Shown one piece after another: positions 1 to 7,020 of a stretch of DNA of 12,338 nt. Under the pieces are notes generated by a model. That model was not told where the DNA came from and did no database searches. It saw only the letters and a list, made by a program, of their open reading frames with translations. A program made the translations under genes and the position numbers. Location of the stretch: the NCBI GenBank assembly GCA_035507915.1, contig DATJNS010000565.1:1-12338 (forward strand). The letters are read 5' to 3'. The stretch's first letter is position 1. The number at the start of each line of letters is the position of its first letter. This DNA is from JACQAI01 sp035507915. Lineage in GTDB: Bacteria; Pseudomonadota; Alphaproteobacteria; Elsterales; Elsteraceae.

Positions 1-112
1 TCGTCCGAGCTGGCTCGGTGCAGAAGTCACCGGTGATCCGCGCTACCGCAACTCGTTCCTGGCGCGTCACCCGTTTCGCACATGGGGCGACGCGGAACGT
101 CACGCGGCGTGA
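1..112 (+). CDS. CYTH-domain protein, C-terminal end only
   Basis: Reading from base 2, an open frame with no start inside the window runs to TGA at 110-112 and gives 36 residues. They include PSWLGAEVTGDPRYRNSFLA followed by RHPFRTW. The pattern WxGxEVTxDxRYxNxxLA is the usual C-terminal end of bacterial CYTH proteins (class IV adenylate cyclase / triphosphate-tunnel-metalloenzyme family), which cleave triphosphate substrates in an eight-stranded beta tunnel. I recognise the motif from memory of the family. The catalytic tunnel residues, including the N-terminal ExExK signature, lie outside the window and cannot be checked. The frame is too short to stand out as an ORF, but the motif and GC-rich third positions support it. 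The gene's substrate is unknown. A spurious overlapping frame starting at 18 is rejected. Confidence 0.6.
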   Translation, partial: RPSWLGAEVTGDPRYRNSFLARHPFRTWGDAERHAA

Positions 113-156
113 CGGGAGGCGCTGCGAGCGCTCCCGTGCACGGCGAAAAGAGGGAT

Positions 157-179
157 CCCGCCGTTGCCTGAACGGCGGG
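157..179 (-). terminator. Perfect 9-bp hairpin, possible terminator for the lipoprotein gene
   Basis: CCCGCCGTT (157-165) and AACGGCGGG (171-179) are perfect inverted repeats around a 5-nt loop. Read on the minus strand, the hairpin is followed by ATCCCTCTTTTCGCC, a short pyrimidine/T-rich tract. This fits a weak intrinsic terminator about 107 nt beyond the lipoprotein stop, or a 3' hairpin for the plus-strand CYTH gene. There is no long U-run, so the role is inferred. I see no gene in the rest of 113-285. Confidence 0.4.
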
Positions 180-285
180 CCGGTGTCGTGCCTCGCGCAT
201 CAGGGCGCACGAGACAGGTGCAACGTCGACAGCCAGCGCCGACGGGATCCCAACCGTTTCGCGTCGAGTGGTTGCGCGGCGTCGG

Positions 286-447
286 CTAGCCTGGAACGCC
301 TTGGTACGCCGGCCCGACCGCCGGACCGGTCGGGCTGCCGATGCCGCCCGACGGGCTGTTGGGCGGCATCTTGTTGTCGGCGCAGGCGCTCAAACCGACC
401 AACGCCGACGCGAGCAGGAACACGCTAAGGACCAATGTCTTGCACAT
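286..447 (-). CDS. Small lipoprotein, 53 aa, hypothetical
   Basis: ATG at 447 begins a 53-residue protein with a charged start (MCK), a hydrophobic stretch (residues 4-18) and a lipobox L19-S-A-C22. Cleavage before Cys22 would leave a mature, diacylglycerol-anchored peptide of only about 32 residues, rich in Pro and Gly (SPSGGIGSPTGPAVGP) and with no recognisable domain. A purine-rich GGAAAG lies about 10 nt upstream of this ATG, a usable but not ideal ribosome site. A GTG 13 codons upstream is in frame but would bury the signal peptide, so it is rejected. Residue +2 after Cys is Asp, which in enteric bacteria marks retention in the inner membrane; whether that rule holds here is uncertain. 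The gene is divergent from the SDR gene across 119 bp. Function is unknown. Many alphaproteobacteria carry tiny lipoproteins of this kind that resemble each other only in the signal peptide. Confidence 0.6.
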   Translation of the reverse strand: MCKTLVLSVFLLASALVGLSACADNKMPPNSPSGGIGSPTGPAVGPAYQGVPG

Positions 448-475
448 GCTGAGGCATCTTTCCGCGATCTTTGTC

Positions 476-535
476 GGGTATTTCACGCATGGCGTCGCGA
501 TACCCTGCGCTTGCCGTCCGGAAATTTTCGCGAAA
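476..535. promoter_or_regulatory. Two dyads in the lipoprotein/SDR divergent gap
   Basis: The 119-bp divergent gap holds two symmetric elements. GGGTAT (476-481) is the inverted complement of ATACCC (500-505). TTTCGCGAAA (526-535) is a perfect 10-bp palindrome lying 31 nt before the SDR start codon. Palindromes of this kind in a divergent promoter region are typical operator shapes. No regulator gene of a matching class is adjacent, and no clear -35/-10 pair is visible, so the role is inferred. Confidence 0.25.
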
Positions 536-566
536 GGCTGACGACGGTCTCGGCAGGGAGGAACCG

Positions 567-1346
567 ATGCGGCTCGACAACAAGATCGGCATCGTGACGG
601 CGGCGGCGTCCGGCATGGGACGCGCCGGCGCGCTGCGCTTCGCGCGCGAAGGCGCGGCGGTCGCCGTGGTCGATATCGACCGCGCGGGAGTCGAGGCGGT
701 CGCGCATGCGATCACCGACGCCGGCGGCCGCGCGCTCGCGCTCGCCGGCGATCTACGCGACGACGGCTTCGCGCGGGCGATCGTGCGCGAGACGACGAAA
801 GCGTTCGGCGCGCTCGACTTCGTCTGGAACCATGTCGGGCATCCGGGTCCGGCATCGGTCGAGGGCGTCGACATGGCCGAGGTCGAGCTCGCGCTCGACC
901 TCAATCTGCGCTCCGTGATGGTCACCACCGAAGCCGCGATCCCCGAGCTGCGCGCGCGCCGCGGCGGCAGCCTGCTCTACACCGCGTCGACCTCCGGTCT
1001 GGTCGGCTCGCCCAACAGCCCGGTCTACTCGATGGCGAAGTTCGGCGTGATCGGCTTCGTGCGCTCGCTCGCCAAGCGGCTCGCCGTCGACAAGATCCGC
1101 GTCAACGCGGTGTGCCCGGGACCGGTCGACACGCCGATGCTGCGCGTGTTCGTGGCGCGCCCCGATCAGCAGCGCCCGCCGGGGCTCGACGTCGAAGCGC
1201 TGGTGGCGCGCCGCGGCAGCCAGATCCCGCTCGGCCGCCCGGCGCGTCCCGACGAGATCGCCAACGCCGCCTTGTTCCTGATCTCCGACGAGGCGTCGTA
1301 CGTCACCGGCGCCGCGCTGCCGGTCGACGGCGGCGCCACCGCGTAG
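567..1346 (+). CDS. Short-chain dehydrogenase/reductase (SDR)
   Basis: This is a 259-residue classical SDR, the normal length for the family, predicted to be a cytosolic NAD(H)-dependent oxidoreductase. The Rossmann nucleotide-binding loop is TAAASGMG (residues 11-18), an Ala-for-Gly variant of TGxxxGxG. Asp36 at the end of beta-2 (AVVDID) favours NAD over NADP. The usual NNAG is replaced by NHVG (88-91). The catalytic set is intact: Asn113, Ser141, Tyr154 and Lys158 (YSMAK). CPGPVDTPM (183-191) and the C-terminal YVTGAALPVDGG are standard SDR signatures. The start is fixed by AGGGAGGAA at 555-563, just upstream of ATG 567; an in-frame ATG at 471 lacks such a site. The aldo-keto reductase begins 10 nt after the stop, so the two are almost certainly co-transcribed. 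The substrate cannot be read from the sequence. Confidence 0.93.
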   Translation: MRLDNKIGIVTAAASGMGRAGALRFAREGAAVAVVDIDRAGVEAVAHAITDAGGRALALAGDLRDDGFARAIVRETTKAFGALDFVWNHVGHPGPASVEGVDMAEVELALDLNLRSVMVTTEAAIPELRARRGGSLLYTASTSGLVGSPNSPVYSMAKFGVIGFVRSLAKRLAVDKIRVNAVCPGPVDTPMLRVFVARPDQQRPPGLDVEALVARRGSQIPLGRPARPDEIANAALFLISDEASYVTGAALPVDGGATA

Positions 1347-1356
1347 ACGCGAAACC

Positions 1357-2190
1357 ATGAGGACGGTTCGGCTGCCGTCGGGCGAGCAAGTACCGGCGCT
1401 CGGCCTCGGCACCTGGCACATGGGCGAGATCGCGCGCCGCCGCGCCGACGAGGTCGCGGCGCTGCGGCTCGGGCTCGAGCTCGGCATGCGCCTGATCGAC
1501 ACCGCCGAGATGTATGCCGACGGCGGCGCCGAGGCGATCGTCGCCGAGGCGACCAAGGGACATCGCGACCAGGTGTTCCTGGTCAGCAAGGTCTATCCGC
1601 ACAACGCCTCGCGCCGCGGCGCCGTCGCGGCGTGCGAGCGCAGCCTGAGGCGCCTCGAGACCGACGTGATCGACCTCTATCTCCTGCATTGGCGCGGCGA
1701 CGTGCCGCTCGCCGAGACGCTCGAGGCATTCGAGGCGCTCGTCCGCGCCGGCAAGATCCGCCACTGGGGCGTCAGCAACTTCGACACCGCCGACATGGCA
1801 GAGCTGCGCGAGCTCGCGGGCGGCGCGGCCTGCGCGACCAATCAGGTGCTCTACAACCTGACGCGCCGCGGCATCGAGTGGAGCCTGCTGCCGTGGTGTC
1901 GCCGCCACAAGATGCCCGTGATGGCGTACTCGCCGCTCGAGCAGGGGCGGCTCGCCGCCAAGCCGGCGCTGCGCGAGATCGCCCGGCGCCACGACGCCAA
2001 GCCGCTGCAGGTGGCGCTCGCCTGGGTGCTGCAGCGCGACGACGTGATCGCGATCCCGAAAGCGGCGACGCCCGAGCACGTTCGCGACAACCTGGCCGCG
2101 CTCGACCTCAGGCTCACGCGCGACGATCTGGCCGCGCTCGACCGCGCCTTCGCGCCGCCCGCCGGCGAGACGCCGCTGGCGATGCTGTAG
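1357..2190 (+). CDS. yeaE: Aldo-keto reductase, YeaE-like
   Basis: A 277-residue aldo-keto reductase, a cytosolic NADPH-dependent (beta/alpha)8-barrel enzyme that reduces aldehydes and ketones. The catalytic tetrad is complete: Asp48 (LIDTAEMYADG), Tyr53, Lys78 (FLVSKVYP) and His111 (YLLHW). Blocks such as DTAEMYADGGAE, KIRHWGVSN, CATNQVLYN, LLPWC, MPVMAYSPLEQ and AIPKAATPEHV match what I remember of E. coli YeaE, which can reduce methylglyoxal and similar small aldehydes. The symbol indicates that subfamily; orthology is not proven. ATG 1357 lies 10 nt after the SDR stop with no good Shine-Dalgarno sequence, which suggests translational coupling. Paired with the SDR, it could form a two-step carbonyl/alcohol conversion, but that is inference. 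Nothing is truncated or missing. Confidence 0.9.
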   Translation: MRTVRLPSGEQVPALGLGTWHMGEIARRRADEVAALRLGLELGMRLIDTAEMYADGGAEAIVAEATKGHRDQVFLVSKVYPHNASRRGAVAACERSLRRLETDVIDLYLLHWRGDVPLAETLEAFEALVRAGKIRHWGVSNFDTADMAELRELAGGAACATNQVLYNLTRRGIEWSLLPWCRRHKMPVMAYSPLEQGRLAAKPALREIARRHDAKPLQVALAWVLQRDDVIAIPKAATPEHVRDNLAALDLRLTRDDLAALDRAFAPPAGETPLAML

Positions 2191-2198
2191 CCGCGGCG

Positions 2199-2207
2199 TG
2201 CTAGACT
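2199..2207 (+). promoter_or_regulatory. Extended -10 promoter element before the cupin gene
   Basis: TG-C-TAGACT (2199-2207) matches the extended -10 form TGnTAtAAT at four of six hexamer positions and starts 9 nt after the reductase stop. No convincing -35 is present. It would give a leader of roughly 50 nt for the cupin gene and allow the cupin and TPR-AspH genes to be expressed apart from the SDR/reductase pair. Confidence 0.35.
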
Positions 2208-2220
2208 CGGGACCCGCCGT

Positions 2221-2247
2221 CGCCGCGGCTCGCCCGCGCCCGCGGCG
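2221..2247 (+). promoter_or_regulatory. GC-rich hairpin in the cupin leader
   Basis: CGCCGCGG (2221-2228) pairs perfectly with CCGCGGCG (2240-2247) around an 11-nt loop. It ends 5 nt before the AGGAG ribosome site (2253-2257). It may be an RNA stability or translation-control element. In DNA of this GC content, an 8-bp stem could also arise by chance. Confidence 0.25.
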
Positions 2248-2263
2248 CACCCAGGAGCCGTCC

Positions 2264-2593
2264 ATGGAGATCCCGTCGTTTCCCTTCACCACGACCGACT
2301 GGTCGACCGTGCCGGCGACGCATTTCCCCGGCGAGACCGGCACCGCGACCTGGCGCACGCTCGACATCGGCGACCTGCGCGTGCGCATGGTCGAGTACTC
2401 GCCGGGCTACCGCGCGGATCACTGGTGCCAGCGCGGCCACATCCTGCTGGTGCTGGAGGGCGAGCTGGTGACCGAGCTCGAGGGCGGCGGCGCCGTCACC
2501 CTCAAGCCCGGCATGAGCTACCAGGTGTCGAACGGACGCAGCTCGCACCGTTCGGCCACCGCGACCGGCGCCAAGCTCTTCATCGTCGACTGA
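2264..2593 (+). CDS. DHCW-motif cupin-fold protein
   Basis: A 109-residue single-domain cupin-type protein. The start is well supported: AGGAG at 2253-2257 lies 6 nt before ATG 2264; longer in-frame versions have no ribosome site. It has the sequence signatures of the small family annotated as DHCW-motif cupin-fold proteins: WRTLDIGDLRVRMVEYSPGY, then ADHWC with RGHILLVLEGEL, KPGMSYQVSN, and the C-terminal GAKLFIVD. The His and Cys of ADHWC and the His of the following RGH lie where cupins usually bind metal, so metal binding is plausible, but I know of no demonstrated activity for the family. It lies 14 nt before the TPR-AspH gene and is probably co-transcribed with it. Identification rests on remembered family sequences and is good; function is unknown. 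Confidence 0.85.
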   Translation: MEIPSFPFTTTDWSTVPATHFPGETGTATWRTLDIGDLRVRMVEYSPGYRADHWCQRGHILLVLEGELVTELEGGGAVTLKPGMSYQVSNGRSSHRSATATGAKLFIVD

Positions 2594-2607
2594 CCGCGTC
2601 GCGCGCG

Positions 2608-3948
2608 ATGACCGCCACGACCGGCCTCGCCGACGCCGACCGCCTGGTCGAGGAGGGCACGGCGCTGCACGCGCAGAACCGGCTCGCCGATGCGGCCGAA
2701 CGCTATCGCGCGGCGCTCGCGCGCGATCCCGAGCACGCCCGCGCGCTGTGCTTTCTCGGCCTCGCGATCGCGCAGCAGGGCGGGCTCGACGAGGGCCTCG
2801 GCCTGCTGCAGCGCGCGGTCGCGCGCGCGCCCGACTTCGCCGAGGCGCACAACCACCTGGGCTCGGTGCTGCAAGAGCTCGGCCGCCATCAGGAGGCGCT
2901 CGCCCATCACGAGCGCGCGGTCGCGCTGGCGCCGACCAACCCGGACGCCCGCCTCAATCTCGCGGCCATGCAGGAAGTGCTCGGCCGCCACGCCGAGGCG
3001 ATCGACGCGCTCCAGGCGCTGCTGCGCGATCTGCCCAACCACGCGATCGCGCACTTCAACCTCGCGATCGCGCTCGACGGCGCCGGCCGACGCGACGAGG
3101 CGCTCGCCCACATGCGCCAGGCGCTCGCGCTGCAGCCGGCGCTGGCGCCGCGCGTGCCGCCGCCGCTCGATCCGCGCGGCGCACCCGCCGGCGTGACGAC
3201 ACAAGCCGCGCCGCCGCCGCCCGACGCGGCCGCCCAGCGGCGCATGAACGAGTTCATCAGCAGCTTCCTCACCAATCAGAACGATCCGCGCATGACCATG
3301 TATCCCGGTCTGACCGCGCGCGCGGTGCACGATCCCCAGCGCTTTCCCGCGGTCCATGCGCTCGAGGCTGCCTTCGAGGACATCCGCCGCGAGGTCCACG
3401 AGCTGGCCGCCTCGGTGTTCCAGCCGGAGGCCGAGGGCATGGCGGGCACCGAGGGCTGGGACGTGCTGCTGCTCTACGAGCGCGGCCGCAAGAACGCCGA
3501 GAACTGCGCGCGCTGCCCGATCATCACGCGCATCATCGAGAGCCAGGCGACGGTGCGCACGCTCGCGGGCCTGATGTACGTCTCGAAGACCAATCCCGGC
3601 ACGCACATCAAGGCGCATCTCGGGCCGACCAACATGCGGCTGCGCTGTCATCTCGGCATCCAGGTCCCCGAGGGCGACTGCGGGCTCAAGGTCGGCGGCC
3701 AACCGCTCAAGTGGCAGGAGGGCCGCTGCATCGTGTTCGACGATCACCTCGAGCACGAATCCTGGAACTTCACGTCCGAGCCGCGCATCGTCCTGATCAT
3801 CGACCTGTGGCATCCCGACCTGACGCCGATCGAGATCCAGTTCCTCGAAGGGCTGCACCGCTACGCCGGCTACCAGGCGACGAGCCTCAACCGCTATTGG
3901 GCGCGCAACGCCCAGGCGCGCGCCAAGGCGCGCGCGGCCTACGACTGA
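2608..3948 (+). CDS. TPR protein with aspartyl/asparaginyl beta-hydroxylase domain
   Basis: A 446-residue protein. Residues 10-178 form five consecutive 34-residue TPR units with no insertions. A Pro/Ala linker (about 180-208) follows, then an AspH-type 2-oxoglutarate/Fe(II) oxygenase domain (about 210-430). In that domain H337-L-G-P-T-N-M-R-L-R346-CHLG and FDDHLEH383-ESWN, then R393 and the DLWHPDLTP block, line up with my memory of human AspH HTGPTNCRLRMHLG, FDDSFEHEVW and DVWHPELTP. The two iron-binding His (337, 383) and the 2-oxoglutarate-binding Arg (R393) are kept. Gly339 stands where other oxygenases have a carboxylate ligand, as in AspH. Hydroxylation of Asp/Asn side chains in a protein or peptide is the expected activity; TPRs would select the substrate. 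No signal peptide is visible, so it is probably cytosolic. ATG 2608 is 14 nt after the cupin stop and lacks a clear ribosome site. Its stop overlaps the convergent glycosyltransferase gene by 10 bp. Confidence 0.9.
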   Translation: MTATTGLADADRLVEEGTALHAQNRLADAAERYRAALARDPEHARALCFLGLAIAQQGGLDEGLGLLQRAVARAPDFAEAHNHLGSVLQELGRHQEALAHHERAVALAPTNPDARLNLAAMQEVLGRHAEAIDALQALLRDLPNHAIAHFNLAIALDGAGRRDEALAHMRQALALQPALAPRVPPPLDPRGAPAGVTTQAAPPPPDAAAQRRMNEFISSFLTNQNDPRMTMYPGLTARAVHDPQRFPAVHALEAAFEDIRREVHELAASVFQPEAEGMAGTEGWDVLLLYERGRKNAENCARCPIITRIIESQATVRTLAGLMYVSKTNPGTHIKAHLGPTNMRLRCHLGIQVPEGDCGLKVGGQPLKWQEGRCIVFDDHLEHESWNFTSEPRIVLIIDLWHPDLTPIEIQFLEGLHRYAGYQATSLNRYWARNAQARAKARAAYD

Positions 3949-6155
3949 TCGGCGGCGTCGGCGCGCCGCGCGCACCACGCCGTCCAGATCGCGCGATAGG
4001 CCGATTCGACGTCGCGCGCGAACCGCGCGCCGTCGCCGAGCGTCGCCACGCAGCGGGACCGCAGCTCTGCGCGCAGCGCCGCCAGGCGCGTCTGGTCGCG
4101 CGCCAACGCGACCGCGATGGCGGCATAAGCGTGCTCGTCGGCGGCGATCAGATCGTCGAGACCGATCTCGGTCAGCAGGCTCGCGCCGACTCGGCCGGCA
4201 TGGCGATCGCCGGCGAGCGCGACCACCGGCACGCCCATCCACAGCGCCTCACAGGTCGTGGTCGTGCCGTTGTAGGGGAACGGGTCGAGCGCCACGTCGA
4301 CCTCGCCGTACACCGCCATGTGCGCCGTCCAATCGGCGATGCTGGGTTCGAGCCGCGCGCGCGCGGACGCGATCCCGGCGGCAACCAACCGATCGTGGAA
4401 CAGCGCGCGCGTCGGCGCATCGGCGAGCTGGTGGGACTTGAGCAGCAGGCGGCTGTCGGGAACCGCGGCGAGAATGCGCGCCCAACACGCGATCACGCGT
4501 TCGTTGAGCTTGGCGAGATTGTTGAACGAGCCGAAGGTCACGCCGCCGCCGGTCGACGACGGCGCCGGCGCGACGTCGGGCGGCGGGTGGCGCGGCCGGT
4601 AGGTCAGGAAGCCGTGGGGCAGCCGCAGCAGCCGCTCGCGATGAAGCGCATCGGCCGCGGGCGACGGGTCCGCGACCGCGTCGGTCAGACGATAGTCGAT
4701 CGCCGCCATGCCCGTGGTGCCGGGATAGCCGAGCCAGGTCAGCTGCAGCGGCGCCGGCTTGCGCGCGAACACGGCGAGGCGGTTGCCGAGCGTGTGACCC
4801 GCGAGATCGACCAGGATGTCGATGCCGTCGTCGCGGATCTGGGCGGCGACCCGCTCGTTGCCGAGCCCCGCGGTGACGCGCCAGCGATCGGCCAGCGCCT
4901 CGAATTCGTCGGTGCGCGCGTCGCGCCGCACCACCTCGGCGTAGCATGCGATCTCGACCTGTGTACGGTCGTGATGCGCCAACAGCGGCAATAGGAAATC
5001 GCTGACCGCGTGCCAGCGAAAATCGGGCGATACGTAGCCGACGCGCAGACGCCGCGACGGATCGGGGACGTTGGCATGCGACGCGCCGGCGCCGAGCGCG
5101 TCCATGTGGCGTTCGGCCCACGCGACGTGACGGCGCGCGATCTCCTGCGGCGCGACCTCGGGCTGGTAGTGCAGCGCGAACACCAGCCCCGATCCGGCGT
5201 TCGCGTCGTCGGGTGCCAGCGCGACGGCGCGCTCCAGCGCGGCGAGCGCCTCGGCGTGCCGGCCCTGCTGGCTCAGCACGCCGCCCAGATTGAGATAGCC
5301 GCCCGGCTTGTCCGGCGCGGCGGCGATCGCCGCCTCGAAGCAGGCCGCGGCGTCCGACAGGCGCGAGGCGCGCTGGCGCAGCAGACCCAGCTCGTTGTGC
5401 GCGTCGGCATCGGACGGATCGAGCGCGATGGCGCGTTGTTGGGCCTCGGCGGCGCCCGCGAAATCGCCGCGGTCGGCCAGCAGCAGGCCGAGCGTGCGTT
5501 CGGTTTCGGCGTTCCGCGGATCGAGCGCGCGCGCGATGCGCAGCGCGTCGCCGGCCTCGTCGAACCGGCGCAGCGCGCGCAGCGTGGTCGCGAGGTGGCG
5601 CTGTGTCTCGGCGTGGTCGGCGCGCAACGCCAGGCTCGCGCGATAGGCTTCGACCGCGTCCTCTAGCCGTTCGAGCCCGACCAGCGTGTTCGCCAGGTTG
5701 CCGTGGAACGCCGGCACGTCGGGCTGTCGTGCGATCGCGGCGCGGAACGCCTGTTCGGCCGCGGCGAGCCGACCGAGCGCCTTCAGCGCGTTGCCGCGGT
5801 TGTAGTGCAGGCTCGCGACGGCGTCGGCGCGCGCCAGCGCGCGGTCGAGCAGCGCCAGCGCGTCCTCCGAGCGCCCCTCGGCCTGATAGAGGCTCGCCAG
5901 GTTGCTGAGCGCCTCGACCTGGTCGGGATCGAGCGCCAGCGATTGCTCGAGCAGGCGCGCCGCGCCGCGGGCGTCGCCCGCCTGGTGGGTGATCCACGCG
6001 CCCATGTTCAGCGCGTCGCGGTCGCGCGGCTTGAGCTTGACGAGGCGCCGCGCCGCCGCGCTCGCCTGGTGCGGCTTGCCCGCCGCGAGCGCGCGTCGCG
6101 CCTCGTCGAGGAGCGCGCGCGCCGGATCGCCGCCTGCTCGTGATCGTGCCGCCAT
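3939..6155 (-). CDS. TPR / O-GlcNAc-transferase-like (SPINDLY, GT41) glycosyltransferase
   Basis: A 738-residue protein from ATG 6155; a TTG at 6167 would add four residues. Residues 12-317 are nine uninterrupted 34-residue TPR units, followed by a two-lobed GT41 domain from about 370. Signatures are VGYVSPDFRWHAVSDF (His382, matching His498 of human OGT), DILVDLAGHTLGNRLAVF, KPAPLQLTWLGYPGTTGM, IDYRLTD, TFGSFNNLAKLN (Lys549, matching the UDP-binding Lys842) and DPFPYNGTTTTCEALWMGVP, whose Thr run contacts the diphosphate. GT41 enzymes add a sugar from a nucleotide donor to Ser/Thr of proteins; bacterial members include flagellin and cytoplasmic glycosylators, and plant SPINDLY uses GDP-fucose. 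The donor here cannot be told. It is cytosolic, with no signal or membrane segment. It converges with the TPR-AspH gene and is divergent, across 94 bp, from the racemase-like gene. The domain is complete and the residue matches are by eye. Confidence 0.92.
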   Translation of the reverse strand: MAARSRAGGDPARALLDEARRALAAGKPHQASAAARRLVKLKPRDRDALNMGAWITHQAGDARGAARLLEQSLALDPDQVEALSNLASLYQAEGRSEDALALLDRALARADAVASLHYNRGNALKALGRLAAAEQAFRAAIARQPDVPAFHGNLANTLVGLERLEDAVEAYRASLALRADHAETQRHLATTLRALRRFDEAGDALRIARALDPRNAETERTLGLLLADRGDFAGAAEAQQRAIALDPSDADAHNELGLLRQRASRLSDAAACFEAAIAAAPDKPGGYLNLGGVLSQQGRHAEALAALERAVALAPDDANAGSGLVFALHYQPEVAPQEIARRHVAWAERHMDALGAGASHANVPDPSRRLRVGYVSPDFRWHAVSDFLLPLLAHHDRTQVEIACYAEVVRRDARTDEFEALADRWRVTAGLGNERVAAQIRDDGIDILVDLAGHTLGNRLAVFARKPAPLQLTWLGYPGTTGMAAIDYRLTDAVADPSPAADALHRERLLRLPHGFLTYRPRHPPPDVAPAPSSTGGGVTFGSFNNLAKLNERVIACWARILAAVPDSRLLLKSHQLADAPTRALFHDRLVAAGIASARARLEPSIADWTAHMAVYGEVDVALDPFPYNGTTTTCEALWMGVPVVALAGDRHAGRVGASLLTEIGLDDLIAADEHAYAAIAVALARDQTRLAALRAELRSRCVATLGDGARFARDVESAYRAIWTAWCARRADAADQS

Positions 6156-6249
6156 CGCGGGGGTCAACTTAGCACAGCGTCACCACGAAGGTTGCCGACT
6201 CGGGCGCCCCGACGGCACGATGGCGGTCTGCGACGCAAAGAGGTCGGTC

Positions 6250-6996
6250 ATGGTCGATTCGCTCGGTTGGCGCGCCAAGTTCGCCGTGCTCGCGCCGTCC
6301 ACCAACACGACGGTGCAGCCCGAGTTCGACGACATGCGGCCGGCCGGCGTGACCAACCATTTCAGCCGCATCTTCATCCCCAACATGACGGTGAAGGACG
6401 ACCGCGACTTCCTGACGATGATGGACGCCATCCGCGCCGCGCTGATGGACGCGGTCGACGTCGTGATGACCTGCGAGCCCGATTACGTCGTGATGGGCAT
6501 GTCGGCCGAGACCTTCTGGGACGGACTCGAAGGCTCCAAGCAGCTGCAGCAACGCCTCGAGCAGCGCTCCGGCAAGCGCGTGGCGATGGGCTCGGACGCG
6601 AGCCAGGCCGCGCTCCGGGCCTATGGCGGCATCCGGCGGATCGCCGTCATCACGCCCTACATGCCGGTAGGCGACGCCAACGTGCACAAGTTCTTCACCG
6701 ACACCGGCTTCGAGGTGAAACGGCTGTTCGGCTTCAAGTGCGCGAGTCCGACCGCGATCGCCCACGTCTCGACCGACCAGCTGCGCCGTACGATCCAGGA
6801 GCTCGACGGACCCGACGTCGACGCCATCATCCAGGTAGGGACCAATCTCGCGATGGCGCGGCTGGCTGCCGAGGCCGAGCGCTGGCTCGCCAAGCCGGTG
6901 ATCGCCATCAACACCGCGACCTATTGGTACGCGCTGCGCCAGCACGGCATCGCGGACAAGATTCCGGGCTTCGGCCGGCTACTGGAAAAATTTTAA
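6250..6996 (+). CDS. Asp/Glu racemase - maleate isomerase - arylmalonate decarboxylase superfamily protein
   Basis: A 248-residue protein of the normal family length. ATG 6250 is chosen because AAGAGG (6238-6243) lies 6 nt upstream; an ATG at 6220 is in frame but unsupported. APSTNT (residues 15-20) is the carboxylate-binding N-terminal motif of maleate isomerases and relatives. CEPDYVVMGMSAETFWDG (75-92) and IIQVGTNLAM (193-202) occupy the two places where maleate isomerases have their catalytic cysteines, but here these are Met/Ser and Gly. The only cysteines are 75 and 164. Activity as a two-cysteine racemase or isomerase is therefore unlikely, and a decarboxylase, hydrolase-like or binding role is possible. 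This MGMSAETFW version seems to be a recurring subfamily with no assigned function as far as I know. It is cytosolic and followed after 24 nt by the secreted-protein gene. Confidence 0.85.
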   Translation: MVDSLGWRAKFAVLAPSTNTTVQPEFDDMRPAGVTNHFSRIFIPNMTVKDDRDFLTMMDAIRAALMDAVDVVMTCEPDYVVMGMSAETFWDGLEGSKQLQQRLEQRSGKRVAMGSDASQAALRAYGGIRRIAVITPYMPVGDANVHKFFTDTGFEVKRLFGFKCASPTAIAHVSTDQLRRTIQELDGPDVDAIIQVGTNLAMARLAAEAERWLAKPVIAINTATYWYALRQHGIADKIPGFGRLLEKF

Positions 6997-7020
6997 CCGG
7001 ACGGCGCGATGGTGACCGCC

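Noticed and set aside
268..597. Plus-strand frames over the lipoprotein gene and its upstream region (18-428, 268-597, 341-541)
   Set aside because: They are Arg-rich, without ribosome sites, and lie opposite a protein with a clear lipobox.
1407..1425. TGGCAC inside the aldo-keto reductase gene as a sigma-54 site
   Set aside because: It lacks the TTGC half at the required spacing and is within coding sequence.
2518..4242. Long minus-strand open frame of 574 codons antisense to the TPR-AspH gene
   Set aside because: It is a shadow of a high-GC gene: Arg/Ala/Asp-rich with no family motif, opposite a protein with a complete active site.
2748..4994. 748-codon plus-strand open frame across the AspH/OGT junction
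   Set aside because: Its composition is almost entirely Arg, Ala, Gly and Pro, and it overlaps two well-supported genes in other frames.
4249..5997. 582-codon minus-strand frame inside the glycosyltransferase gene
   Set aside because: It is an alternative frame of the same strand; the 34-residue TPR periodicity and GT41 motifs are all in the annotated frame.
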